From: Mucilaginibacter pineti
GTDB taxonomy: Bacteria; Bacteroidota; Bacteroidia; Sphingobacteriales; Sphingobacteriaceae
Direction: 5' to 3'
Assembly (NCBI RefSeq): GCF_900101875.1
Contig: NZ_FNAI01000013.1
Location: 62,001 to 126,000 of the forward strand
Length of the DNA stretch: 64,000 nt
Shown here: piece after piece, positions 1 through 9,332 of the stretch
Layout: the number at the start of each line of letters is the position of its first letter
Numbering within the stretch: position 1 is the stretch's first letter
The notes under the pieces: generated by a model
Seen by the model: only the letters and a program-made list of their open reading frames with translations
The model's database searches: none
Told to the model about the DNA's origin: nothing
Translations under genes and position numbers: made by a program

Positions 1-447
1 ATCGGCCATCTGGACGATAACGGCACCGAGTACTACTACCCCAACAAATACAAAGTTTCCTTCGGGACACCGGTAACCGAACAGCTTACCGTTTTGCGCC
101 TTGCCGAACAGTACCTGATCCGCGCCGAGGCCCGGGCGCAGCTGGGCAAATTATCCCAGTCCAGGGATGACCTCAATGCGGTGCGTTCCCGGGCAGGACT
201 GCTCCCGACAGCTGAAAACGACCAACAAAACCTGCTTAAACTGATTTATCACGAACGGCAGGTCGAACTCTTTACCGAATGGGGACACCGCTGGCTGGAC
301 CTGAAAAGGACCGGTACAGCCGATGCTGTTATGACCACTGCGTCCACAGCCAAGGGAACCAGCTGGAAAACCACCGCGCAGCTTTACCCAATTCCGCAAA
401 CAGACATAGACCGAGACGCTAACCTTAAACAAAATTCAGGCTACTAA
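1..447 (+). CDS. RagB/SusD family outer-membrane nutrient-binding protein, C-terminal fragment
   Basis: The reading frame is open from the first base, so the gene begins upstream of the window; the visible 148 residues are the C-terminal end. The pattern RLAEQYLIRAEA, then LNAVRSRAGL, then IYHERQVELFTEWGHRWLDLKRTG is the typical C-terminal helix bundle of SusD/RagB lipoproteins, which cap a SusC TonB-dependent channel and bind glycans or peptides at the cell surface. A SusC gene is expected upstream but is not visible. The stop lies 10 bp before the glycoside hydrolase, consistent with one operon (a polysaccharide-utilization locus). Family assignment is firm; the substrate is unknown. Confidence 0.9.
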   Translation: MGHLDDNGTEYYYPNKYKVSFGTPVTEQLTVLRLAEQYLIRAEARAQLGKLSQSRDDLNAVRSRAGLLPTAENDQQNLLKLIYHERQVELFTEWGHRWLDLKRTGTADAVMTTASTAKGTSWKTTAQLYPIPQTDIDRDANLKQNSGY

Positions 448-457
448 ACGATAAAAC

Positions 458-3052
458 ATGACACGCAAAACCTTATTAACCCTACTGATTTCAGTAGGGC
501 TCTGCCTATTGCTGCCCAACAGTTCACTAATGGCCCAGCAGAACTGGGAAGTGAAGCCCATTCCCATTACCACACCATGGACGGACAAAGTAAGGCCGGA
601 AAAGCCGCTTGATGTCTATCCAAGGCCCCAGTTGCAAAGGCAGAACTGGACAAACCTGAACGGGCTGTGGACCTATGCTATTACCGGTCCATCAGTCTCC
701 TCAATGCCCCAAAAAACCGACGGAAGAATACTGGTCCCCTATCCCCTTGAATCTGCACTATCAGGGGTGCAGCGTGCCCTGAAGCCCCAGGACGTGCTCT
801 GGTATAAAAGAACCTTCAGCCATTCAAAATCCACCGGAAACAGGACCATTTTGAATTTCGGAGCGGTAGACCAGATTGCAACCGTTTTTCTCAACGGGAA
901 ACGCGTCGGCGAGCATGAGGGCGGTTTTAGCAGCTTTTCTTTCGATATAACGCCTTACCTGACCGGGGGCAAAAATGAACTCGTAGTAAAGGTACTGGAT
1001 GCAACAGATGCCGGACATTACCCCAAAGGCAAACAGACCCTCCAGCCGTCGGGAATGTATTATACCTCAACCAGTGGGATCTGGCAGACGGTGTGGCTCG
1101 AAGAGATTCCGGAAAAACACATCTCCGGTATCACCATCACCCCCGACATCGACCGCGAAGCTGTAAATGTAACCGTTAGCTCAAAAGCTGCTTCCCCGGT
1201 TACCCTGCAGGTGTCAGGCCGCACGATTACCGCAAGAACAAACCAGCTTATCCGTATTCCGGTAGCCAATGCGAAGCTGTGGACACCAGAAGCACCTTTT
1301 CTTTATCAGCTGAAGATAACCCTGGGCAGGGACGTGGTCAAAAGTTATTTTGGGATGCGGAAAATCGCCGTGAGGGAAAACGGAAAAGGAAGGGCTGATA
1401 TCGAACTCAACAACAGACCTTACTATAATCTTGCTGTGCTTGATCAGGGCTTCTGGCCCGATGGCCTGTATACTGCCCCAACCGACGAGGCGCTTGCCTT
1501 TGACATCAAGGCGATAAAGGCGATGGGTTTCAACACCATCCGCAAGCACATCAAAGTTGAGCCGGAAAGATGGTATTACGACTGCGACCGGCTGGGAATG
1601 CTGGTATGGCAGGATATGGTCAACCCCCCGGACGGTTCAAACGAAGCAAAGTCGGCATTTGAAGAAGATACGCAGCGAACCATTGCCATGCTCTACAACC
1701 ACCCTTCAGTCGTAAGCTGGGTAGTTTTCAATGAAGGCTGGGGCGCATATGATCAGGCACGTATCACCGCATGGGTTAAAACGCTGGACAAAACCCGGAT
1801 CATCAACGGACATACGGGGGAGAACTACTACAGATCCTCCCCGTCAGACACACTGGCCAAATGGGCAAACAGTGACCTCACGGATATACATGCCTACCCC
1901 GACCCAAAACTTCCGCCAAAATTAAATGCAAAGGCCATGGTATTGGGCGAGTTCGGCGGCGTCAGTGCCCTAGCCGTGGGGCATCAGTGGAACGATACCG
2001 GCGGCTGGGGCTACATCAAGGTCGATATGGACAGCCTGTCCAAGGTTTACCGCGATATGACCGATCAGCTGATGGAGTTTAAGCAACAGGGGCTTGCCGG
2101 ATCAGTCTATACCCAGCCGTTTGATGTGGAATCCGAACAGAACGGACTCATTACCTACGACAGGCGCAGCATAAAAATCCCCCTTGCTGCGCTCGCAGAA
2201 ATCAACAGCCGGATTACCGGAAACAGCACACGCTATTATCCGGACATTATCTCCTCGGCGGCGGCATCAGAGGGCAGGCTCTATCTTCTGGCCAAAGCTG
2301 AATATCACAGGGGCAAACGGGATTCCTTAAGCTTGAGACAGCTGGCCGGCATGGCCTTCAGGGTCAATGATACACTTCTTTATAGAAAAGTTACACAGGA
2401 CTATCTGAAGACGATAACACAGCCTTCTTCAGAAGAAAACCTCAGGCTTTTGGGCAAAGTTACCACCTCGATGGCAGACCCCGCATTTTATCTGCTGATT
2501 TCCAATGCCGATCGGATCATGGCAGACCCTGCCCTGGGAAATCTTCTGGAGAAACTAAAACAGATCATCAATGAAAAAGAAATCAACCAGAGAAAAGAGC
2601 CTATAAACTCCATTGCGGCCTGGGACAGCATACGGGTTTCGGTTAGAGACAAATATGGGATTTTCGCCGATGAGATTGTTGTCCGAACACAGATCGCTAC
2701 CCTACAGGGGCAGCACAAATGGTCCGACATGGCAACCGTGGCCGCGCCCTATTTCAAAAGGTTCTCAGCGAACATGTCTCCCTCTTTCCTGAACGGTATC
2801 GCATGGGACATATTCCTTCATATCGATGATGAACAGGCTTTAAAAAATGCACTGGAGTGGGCTGAAATTGCCGTCAAAAGAGAGTACAATCCAGAATACA
2901 TCGATACCTATGCCAACCTGCTCCACAAGCTCGGCGACAGGGACAAGGCCATAAAGTGGGAAGAAGAGGCAATCAGACTTGCCCCCGATATCAAAGAATT
3001 CCCAAAAAATCTTGAACTGATGAAAAAAGGCGAAAAGACATGGGCTCCGTAG
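458..3052 (+). CDS. secreted glycoside hydrolase family 2 protein with C-terminal TPR-like tail
   Basis: A signal peptide ends near residue 26 (LLPNSSLMAQ). Next come the GH2 sugar-binding jelly-roll domain (about 60-220, NLNGLWTYA ... VPYPLESALSG), an immunoglobulin-like domain, and the TIM barrel. The acid/base appears as VVFNEGWG with E426 and the nucleophile as VLGEFGG with E498, both intact. Residues after about 640 do not look like standard GH2 domains; the last 100 contain TPR-like helices (DKAIKWEEEAIRLAPD). Likely a beta-galactosidase, glucuronidase or mannosidase-type enzyme in the periplasm. It overlaps the next gene by 13 bp, which implies translational coupling. The exact substrate cannot be read from sequence. 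Confidence 0.88.
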   Translation: MTRKTLLTLLISVGLCLLLPNSSLMAQQNWEVKPIPITTPWTDKVRPEKPLDVYPRPQLQRQNWTNLNGLWTYAITGPSVSSMPQKTDGRILVPYPLESALSGVQRALKPQDVLWYKRTFSHSKSTGNRTILNFGAVDQIATVFLNGKRVGEHEGGFSSFSFDITPYLTGGKNELVVKVLDATDAGHYPKGKQTLQPSGMYYTSTSGIWQTVWLEEIPEKHISGITITPDIDREAVNVTVSSKAASPVTLQVSGRTITARTNQLIRIPVANAKLWTPEAPFLYQLKITLGRDVVKSYFGMRKIAVRENGKGRADIELNNRPYYNLAVLDQGFWPDGLYTAPTDEALAFDIKAIKAMGFNTIRKHIKVEPERWYYDCDRLGMLVWQDMVNPPDGSNEAKSAFEEDTQRTIAMLYNHPSVVSWVVFNEGWGAYDQARITAWVKTLDKTRIINGHTGENYYRSSPSDTLAKWANSDLTDIHAYPDPKLPPKLNAKAMVLGEFGGVSALAVGHQWNDTGGWGYIKVDMDSLSKVYRDMTDQLMEFKQQGLAGSVYTQPFDVESEQNGLITYDRRSIKIPLAALAEINSRITGNSTRYYPDIISSAAASEGRLYLLAKAEYHRGKRDSLSLRQLAGMAFRVNDTLLYRKVTQDYLKTITQPSSEENLRLLGKVTTSMADPAFYLLISNADRIMADPALGNLLEKLKQIINEKEINQRKEPINSIAAWDSIRVSVRDKYGIFADEIVVRTQIATLQGQHKWSDMATVAAPYFKRFSANMSPSFLNGIAWDIFLHIDDEQALKNALEWAEIAVKREYNPEYIDTYANLLHKLGDRDKAIKWEEEAIRLAPDIKEFPKNLELMKKGEKTWAP

Positions 3053-5688
3053 GCAGATACATCCTTAATTCAAAACCGAATGCCGCCACGTTAATCTGGA
3101 CGGCCTTTATATGGCTGTGCCCACTGCTCCTCTGCGCTCAGAAAAAGCCGCTGGAGAACAGGCACTATCCCGAGTGGTCGACAGATTACAAGCCCAGGAT
3201 GAGCAGAAACGGAGAATATGCAGTATATCAGCTGCAGCATAAATGGCTCCTATATAACCTGGGCAGCTCGGCCCGGTTCATAAAGGAGCTGCCCGCAGGT
3301 GAACCCGAATTTATGCCCGACAGTAAAAATCTTCTGCTCAAAGACGCTCAAGATACCCTTCATATCTATGCATTAAACAAAACGCTGACCGAAAAAAAGA
3401 TATGCGGTGTCGGAGACTGGGCTTTTTCACCGGATAAATTGATCTATATCAAAAGCGCAGATAAATCCCTGCACGTATCTGAACTTTCGAGCAGCAGTGA
3501 AACGGTGATCGGCAATGTTGCTTCCTTTAAAATGAGCAGCGATAGGTCAAGGCTTGCTTACCTTTCCGCCAGTGATGGGAAATCGATCGGTACGCTGAAC
3601 ATAAAAAATCCAGCCGTTTCAAAAGAAACCGTCTTCCGGGATCCGGTCACGGAGTATCTTCTGTCCGCTAACGGGAGACATATCGCTGCCAGCACAGAAG
3701 GATCCAGCGGCCAGATTGAAATTAGCCTATTGGACACCTATAAAGAAACGCAGATCAAAACCACACCTTTGCTGCGAAAACTGGGCGCTTACGGGCTTTC
3801 CGAGAATAGTTTCTGGTTTTCTCCTGCCGGCGATCAGCTGTTTTTTATGGGCGACAGCCTTGCCGGCCCGGAGAAAGATACCCTGAACAAGCCCAATTCA
3901 CCCGTGGAAGTCTGGCACTATAAGGACAGAGAACTTCAATCCATGCAGGTAAACGAAACAGGCCAGGCTGAAAAAATGACGGCTGTTTATGACCTGGGTA
4001 AGGAAAAGCTCCAGATCATCAACCATTCGGGAGAAGATGCCATATCGGTCAGGGAAATAAACAACAACGGCTATCATTTAGTTTTTTCCAGGACCACCGT
4101 ATTTGAATCGGGGTGGGACGAGCGCAATAAGGTCAGCTGCTGGCTGCTTTGCTCCTCAAGCGGGAAACGCACGGCCGTTTTTCAAAAAGTGGGAATTCCC
4201 TTTCATACCCAGATTTCGCCCGATGGGCGGTTTGTAATCTGGTACGACAATGAAAAACACGCTTACTTCAGTTTCAGCATCTCCAGCCATATAACCAGGA
4301 AACTCGACCTGGCCGCCGGAAATATTCCGGATTTTACCGGGGAGGACCCGTCACTTTCTTCCTCACCGCCTTATGGGCTGTGCGGCTGGTCAAAAGATGG
4401 GAAGACATTTTTTATTTATGACCGCTTTGATATCTGGCAGCTGGATCCTTCGGGAGCAGCCAAACCGGTCTGCCTTACCGCGAGGTGGGGAGCAGAGCAC
4501 CGGATCAGGCTCAGGCTTCCATCGGCAGAAGGCAGCTCGGCAGCTAAGACCATTGATCCCGCAGACGGCCTGATCCTGAAAGCCTTTGATGTCAATACCA
4601 AAGAAAGCGGATTTGTCAAAGCAGATTTCAGTTCCGGGACTGCGTTGACTACGCTTTATATGGGGCCTTATGTATTTTCCGACCTTACCTATTCCCCTGG
4701 CACCGGCTCCTACATCCTCTGTAGGTCCAGTGAAAACGAAGCCCCGAATATTTTTTGGTCAGGGGACCTTCGGAACTTTAAGCAGCTCAGCGGTTTCGCC
4801 CCCCAGAAACAGGTCAACTGGATGACCAGCGAACTGATCAGACTGAAGCGACATGACGGCTCGTGGGGAAAGGCGATCCTTTATAAGCCCGAAAACTTTG
4901 ATGCAGCCAAAAAATACCCTGCAATCGTTCATTTTTATGAAAAGAGAAGTGATCAGCTGCATAGCTTTTTACTGCCCGCACTCAGCCGCGCAGAGATAAA
5001 TATCCCCTTTTATGTCAGCAATGGCTATCTGGTCCTGGTTCCGGATATCGACTACGCCGGGGACTCGCTCGGCAGGGCTGCTGTTAAATGCGTACAGCCT
5101 GGTATAGACTATCTGAAAAACCTGGATTTTGTGGACGAAAAGGCGATTGGTCTGCAGGGACATTCATTTGGCGCTTATGAAGCCAATTTTATCCTTACGC
5201 AAACCTCGGACATTGCCGCGGCCTGCTCCGCGGCAGGACTCTGCGATCTGATCTCCGCGTCAACGACGCTATCCCTTGATGGCAAGCCGCATTATACCCT
5301 GTACGACCTTGGCCAGATGCGCAAAAACCGTCCGGTATGGCAGAACCCCGAGAGCTACATTAGAGATTCGCCACTGTTTTATGCCAACAGGATAAGTTCA
5401 CCGTTGCTTTTAATGCACAACAGGAATGATCCCAACGTCAACTTTGATCAGGACGTACAGTTGTTTTTGACTCTGAGAAGACTGCAGAAACCTGTGTGGC
5501 TGCTGCAGTATCCCAATTCGGGCCATTTTGCCTATGCACCCGATGAAAAGGATTTTAGTATCAGAATGCTGCAGTTTTTTGACCATTTCCTGAAACATAA
5601 GCCTGCCCCGGTCTGGCTGTCAAAGGGCATACCGGCATCCAGGAGCAAAATCGACAGTGGCCTGGAGTACGAAGTGACGCCTGACTGA
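3040..5688 (+). CDS. secreted S9 family prolyl-oligopeptidase-like serine peptidase
   Basis: 882 residues with a hydrophobic N-terminal segment (about 15-33, LIWTAFIWLCPLLLCAQ) that serves as an export signal. Residues about 50-600 are a degenerate WD/beta-propeller region (SPDKLIYI, SPDGRFVIWYD). The C-terminal alpha/beta hydrolase carries the nucleophile elbow GHSFGAYE with S709, an acid in HNRNDPNV (D797) and the His in YPNSGHFAY (H829), so the triad is complete. The size is typical of DPP4/acylaminoacyl-peptidase relatives in Bacteroidota. It starts inside the end of the GH2 gene, so it is probably co-transcribed with the SusD gene and GH2 gene and may trim peptides from glycoprotein substrates (inference). 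Confidence 0.88.
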   Translation: MGSVGRYILNSKPNAATLIWTAFIWLCPLLLCAQKKPLENRHYPEWSTDYKPRMSRNGEYAVYQLQHKWLLYNLGSSARFIKELPAGEPEFMPDSKNLLLKDAQDTLHIYALNKTLTEKKICGVGDWAFSPDKLIYIKSADKSLHVSELSSSSETVIGNVASFKMSSDRSRLAYLSASDGKSIGTLNIKNPAVSKETVFRDPVTEYLLSANGRHIAASTEGSSGQIEISLLDTYKETQIKTTPLLRKLGAYGLSENSFWFSPAGDQLFFMGDSLAGPEKDTLNKPNSPVEVWHYKDRELQSMQVNETGQAEKMTAVYDLGKEKLQIINHSGEDAISVREINNNGYHLVFSRTTVFESGWDERNKVSCWLLCSSSGKRTAVFQKVGIPFHTQISPDGRFVIWYDNEKHAYFSFSISSHITRKLDLAAGNIPDFTGEDPSLSSSPPYGLCGWSKDGKTFFIYDRFDIWQLDPSGAAKPVCLTARWGAEHRIRLRLPSAEGSSAAKTIDPADGLILKAFDVNTKESGFVKADFSSGTALTTLYMGPYVFSDLTYSPGTGSYILCRSSENEAPNIFWSGDLRNFKQLSGFAPQKQVNWMTSELIRLKRHDGSWGKAILYKPENFDAAKKYPAIVHFYEKRSDQLHSFLLPALSRAEINIPFYVSNGYLVLVPDIDYAGDSLGRAAVKCVQPGIDYLKNLDFVDEKAIGLQGHSFGAYEANFILTQTSDIAAACSAAGLCDLISASTTLSLDGKPHYTLYDLGQMRKNRPVWQNPESYIRDSPLFYANRISSPLLLMHNRNDPNVNFDQDVQLFLTLRRLQKPVWLLQYPNSGHFAYAPDEKDFSIRMLQFFDHFLKHKPAPVWLSKGIPASRSKIDSGLEYEVTPD

Positions 5689-5832
5689 TATCTAGACCGG
5701 GCCTTGAAAAACAGTGGAGGTGCAACGTTCCGCCAAAATCGGTGTCTATTACCATAAGAAATTTTTATCCTGCGGGGTCTGATGAGCTGATGAATCTCTA
5801 CCTCTGCCAACATTTAAAAAAAACAGATTACA

Positions 5833-7350
5833 ATGATGAACAAGATGGCTTTTATATTTTACCTTTTGATTTTAAAGGAACTGCCGGTATCCGCACAGAC
5901 CAGGCAGGAAAAAATTGGCGATTACTTCCAGGCATTGGTCAACAATCAGCAGTTCAGCGGAAATGTACTGGTCGTGGAAAACGACACCGTGGTTTACCAG
6001 AAGTCCTTTGGCTATGCAGACCATACCACAGGAACACCGAATACCCCCAACATTACTTTTCCCATTGCGAGCATTACAAAGATCTTTACAGCGACGGCAA
6101 TTCTTCAGCTGAAAGAAAAAGGGCTGCTCAGCATATCAGAACCTGTCAACAGGTATCTGCCAGAGTTCCCATACCCGGAAGTCACGGTCGGGCACCTGCT
6201 TTCCCATACCTCCGGCCTTCCGCCTTACAATGCTTTCTTCGACAAGGACAAAAAGGAAAACCCGGACAGGGTCTTCACAAACAAAGATTTTATTCCAGGG
6301 GTTGTGCTGAATAGGAAACCCCTTATCTACCAGCCCGGGGAAAAGGGAAATTATGATAACATCAACTACCTGGTCCTGGCCCTGATCGTAGAAAAGCTGT
6401 CGGGAAAGACCTATGGGAACTACATCAAAAAAAACATTCTCCAGCCTGCGGGAATGAAGGAAACATCGCTTTTTCCCTTACCGCAACAATTTAACAGGCC
6501 AGAAATAAAAAACTATGCTTACCCGCACGTCTATCTGCATCTTTACGATAAAGCACCTGTGAGATCTAATTCTATCCCTTATGTTAAGGAATATTGGCAT
6601 GCATATGGTTTCAGGGGATTTGCTGACTACGTAAGCACCATCAACGATCTGTGGAAATTTGATCAAGCTTTGTACAAAAACACCTTACTAAAGCAGCAAA
6701 CCCTGGATGACGCATTCGTGCCGGTAAAACTAAATAATGGTCAAAATAACTCCGACAACTTCGGATTAGGATGGGAAGTCGAAAAAGATAGCTCGATCGG
6801 GAAGATGGTTTACCACAGCGGTGCCGCAATGGGCCTCAGTTCTAATATATTAAGGAACGTTACCAGGCATCAAACTGTCATCATATTTGATAATACACAT
6901 TTCAATGCACACGAAAATGCCACCAAATTAATGATGCTTTTAAATGATCAGAAAGTTGATAGACCCAAACGAAGTATTGCAAAGCTATATGGAAACGTCT
7001 TAATGACAAAAGGGGCCGCTGCGGCAAGGGAAGCCTTGGACGCATTCAGAAAAGACACGGCTAACTATTATCTGAGTGAAGACGAAATGAACTCGCTCGG
7101 TTATGACTTTACAGGAAATAACAATCCTTATCATTTACCGGAACAACATTTATATAAGCAAGCAATAGAAACGTTTAAAACCAACGTTAATTTGTTCCCG
7201 AACAGCTGGAATGCTTATGATAGTTACGCGGAAGCATTATTAGCGGACGGTCAAAAAGAAGAAGCGAGAAAAATGTATCAAAGATCAATTGAACTCAATC
7301 CGAAGAATGAGAATGGTAAAAAAGTGCTGCAACAAATTTCGGGTCGGTGA
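5833..7350 (+). CDS. serine hydrolase of the beta-lactamase/penicillin-binding (class C-like) family with TPR tail
   Basis: 505 residues. An N-terminal hydrophobic stretch ends in VSAQ (signal peptide). The SxxK motif is SITK (S80/K83), the YxN motif is YDN (Y174/N176), and a HSGAAMG segment near residue 330 stands for the third motif, so the active site looks complete. The last 130 residues contain a TPR-like repeat (AYDSYAEALLADGQKEEARKMYQRSIELNP), common in Bacteroidota members of the family. Likely a periplasmic or secreted amidase, esterase or D-aminopeptidase. The 144-bp gap from the peptidase gene suggests its own promoter. Two other members of this family occur at 45.8 and 47 kb. Confidence 0.85.
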   Translation: MMNKMAFIFYLLILKELPVSAQTRQEKIGDYFQALVNNQQFSGNVLVVENDTVVYQKSFGYADHTTGTPNTPNITFPIASITKIFTATAILQLKEKGLLSISEPVNRYLPEFPYPEVTVGHLLSHTSGLPPYNAFFDKDKKENPDRVFTNKDFIPGVVLNRKPLIYQPGEKGNYDNINYLVLALIVEKLSGKTYGNYIKKNILQPAGMKETSLFPLPQQFNRPEIKNYAYPHVYLHLYDKAPVRSNSIPYVKEYWHAYGFRGFADYVSTINDLWKFDQALYKNTLLKQQTLDDAFVPVKLNNGQNNSDNFGLGWEVEKDSSIGKMVYHSGAAMGLSSNILRNVTRHQTVIIFDNTHFNAHENATKLMMLLNDQKVDRPKRSIAKLYGNVLMTKGAAAAREALDAFRKDTANYYLSEDEMNSLGYDFTGNNNPYHLPEQHLYKQAIETFKTNVNLFPNSWNAYDSYAEALLADGQKEEARKMYQRSIELNPKNENGKKVLQQISGR

Positions 7351-7376
7351 GGCATTTATAACCGCTTTGGACTGAA

Positions 7377-7680
7377 GTTTATGTCGATCAGGCACAGCTA
7401 TTAGCTTATTAAGAAAAGCTGAACTTATTAGAGCTGCGATGACGTGACTTGCTTTCCCACTATAAGTTCAGCACGAATCAGATAGATAAACTTGATCCTT
7501 AACTGGCAGAGGATGTTGTTAAAATGTTGGCCTTACGCTACCGCAAATAAACAATCCCACTACCGTCCTGCCTTTTAAGGCAATCGATCAGTCCTTTCGT
7601 TTCTCTAGCACCTGAATGCTGATGACGCCATCGGCCAATTGGAGCACCGGGTTTCACGGATATGCACGTTCTCGATTTAA
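7377..7680 (+). pseudogene. decayed coding relics between the chromosome and the accessory region
   Basis: Reading from 7377, one frame gives protein-like sequence (VYVDQAQLLAY, KLNLLELR, HYKFSTNQIDKLDP, LAEDVVKMLALRYRK) interrupted by three stop codons and ending at 7550. A second relic follows: NNPTTVLPFKAIDQSF in one frame, then NADDAIGQLEHRVSRI in another, ending at 7680. I do not recognise either source protein. The persistent amphipathic helix pattern across stops is what argues for dead genes rather than random sequence. No other gene is seen in 7351-7676. Confidence 0.4.
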
Positions 7681-8091
7681 TTTATGAATGGCTCAAATGG
7701 ACATCGAGGTGTACTTATTCTACCTTCCTCCCAGAGTTGTACAGTTGAAGGATCGACATTCAATATCTTTGCAAAACGCTTTAGACTGAGTCCATTCGTA
7801 TATCTATAAAATTTAATTTTGCCTTTGAGATAAGAGGTGTCGAGTTCAAAGGGTAAATACCCTAAAAACTCAGCAATACGAGGATAGTTAATTTGAGGCT
7901 CACTTCTATGGTTTTCCCAATACGTGATACAGTCTTCACTCACCTTAAAAATTTTTGCAACATCTGCTTGAAACAAATTGAGCTCGAGCCTTTTTTTCTT
8001 ATATGTTCACCGATAGTAACAGGTTTTTTCGGGTATGATACATGCGTCGGTTTTCGGGTTTGGCTTTGAAACCACAAACAGGGCAACGCAT
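7677..8091 (-). pseudogene. frameshifted zinc-ribbon/HTH (XRE-like) transcriptional regulator
   Basis: Read on the minus strand, the pieces spell a small regulator in three frames: a zinc-ribbon start MRCPVCGFKAKP (ATG at 8091), then KPTHVSYPKKPVTIGEHIRKK, then LELNLFQADVAKIFKVSEDCITYWE and a second HTH-like half (LSLKRFAKILNVDPSTVQLWEEG). The second break falls in a run of seven A residues on the coding strand near 7985; one more A would restore RKKRLELNLF. The N-terminal break lies near 8050. Such small HTH proteins are common in Bacteroidota mobile elements. Two breaks argue for true decay, though homopolymer sequencing error remains possible for the second. Confidence 0.6.
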
Positions 8092-8284
8092 GTATGTCGT
8101 TTTGCAGGAAGCGTTCAACCCGAAAAAGGATGGGTGAAATGCTCGAAATCACATTCTCAAGGTATTTTTTCGATCTAGTACGCTTTTGCCGATTTATTGC
8201 TATTGGGTTGTGTCGACTTGTTCTTGTCTTTTATAATTCAATAGCTGCGGGGGAATTATTATCGGCAATTATTTGGAATTGTAA

Positions 8285-8325
8285 TTTGTTCACTTTAAAT
8301 TAGTGTTCACAAATTAGTGAACAAA
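8285..8325 (+). promoter_or_regulatory. inverted and direct repeats upstream of abiE operon (likely operator)
   Basis: TTTGTTCACT (8285-8294) is exactly inverted as AGTGAACAAA (8316-8325). Between them GTTCAC recurs at 8305-8310 and pairs with GTGAAC, and AAATTAGTG is directly repeated at 8297 and 8311. The block ends 8 bp before the start codon of the AbiEi-like gene. AbiEi antitoxins are known to repress their own operon by binding inverted repeats, so this is a good operator candidate. Confidence 0.55.
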
Positions 8326-8333
8326 GATATTTA

Positions 8334-9332
8334 ATGAACACGAGCGAGCATGTTTTATATAAGGCGATCAATGCGCTGGAGGAACGGACCGGCCTTAAAG
8401 CCCGATGGTACGCAAGCCTACGTGATAAAAATCTGGACGGTCGCTTGGAGATCAAAAGCGAGGATCAAAAGAATGCTTTTCATGCTGTCGTAAAGAAAGA
8501 GATAAGGAATACGCATCTGGCCAATTTTTTGCAATTAAAAGTGGAGCACGAGGATCTCATTATCATTGCTGAAACGATTTTTCCGGCGATCCGTGAACAG
8601 CTAAGAAAAATGGGATTGAATTACCTGGATGTAGGAGGCAATTGCTACCTAAAGAAAAACGATTGGTATTTTTTGATCGAGGGTTTTAAAACAGAAGCGC
8701 CGCCGGTGGTTAACAAAGACAGAGCGTTTACAAAAACCGGTCTTCTACTACTGTTCCATTTCCTGAATGATCCGACCTATCTCAATACTACTTATCGGGA
8801 AATGGCAGAAACCTATGATATTGCACTGGGTAACATTAATTACATCATCAATAGCCTAAAAGAGCAGAACTACCTTGTAAGGTTAAATAAAAAAGAGCTC
8901 AAACTTATCCGCAAAAAAGAGCTGTTCGATGAGTGGATAACTGCTTATGAACAGAAACTGAAGCCTACACTATTCATGGGAAATTTCAGGTTCTTAAATG
9001 GCCAGGATAAAGAGTGGGCCAAAATTCCTATAAAAAACTCAGAAACCCAGTGGGGTGAAGAACCTGCTGCAAACTTACTCACCGGCTATCTGAAACCAGG
9101 GAAGTTAGCCATGTATACGACCGATGATAAAACAAACCTTATCAAAAAGTACAAACTACTGCCGGATGATAACGGCAAGCTGACGATCTATCGAAAATTT
9201 TGGAAATTCAATACCCTGGGTGATACAGTCCCCCCGCTGTTGGTTTATGCCGACCTGATCAATTCTGGCGATGCCCGTAATATAGAAACCGCTAACCGCA
9301 TCTACGATGGACTACTTAAAGATCAATTTTGA
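8334..9332 (+). CDS. AbiEi-like antitoxin of a type IV toxin-antitoxin system
   Basis: 332 residues. The N-terminal third has a winged-helix-like character; residues about 130-200 read as a second HTH (TYREMAETYDIALGNINYIINSLKEQNYL). The layout, and an adjoining AbiEii-type nucleotidyltransferase gene overlapping by 26 bp, match Bacteroidota AbiEi antitoxins. In the known system AbiEi counters the toxin without binding it and represses transcription; the repeats just upstream fit that. This is abortive-infection equipment at the left edge of the accessory region. Assignment rests on sequence pattern plus gene order, not on a search. Confidence 0.75.
   Translation: MNTSEHVLYKAINALEERTGLKARWYASLRDKNLDGRLEIKSEDQKNAFHAVVKKEIRNTHLANFLQLKVEHEDLIIIAETIFPAIREQLRKMGLNYLDVGGNCYLKKNDWYFLIEGFKTEAPPVVNKDRAFTKTGLLLLFHFLNDPTYLNTTYREMAETYDIALGNINYIINSLKEQNYLVRLNKKELKLIRKKELFDEWITAYEQKLKPTLFMGNFRFLNGQDKEWAKIPIKNSETQWGEEPAANLLTGYLKPGKLAMYTTDDKTNLIKKYKLLPDDNGKLTIYRKFWKFNTLGDTVPPLLVYADLINSGDARNIETANRIYDGLLKDQF

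Noticed and set aside
5742..6314. Second gene overlapping the serine hydrolase start
   Set aside because: The frame gives an arginine- and histidine-rich, family-less product overlapping a clear gene; it is a shadow frame.
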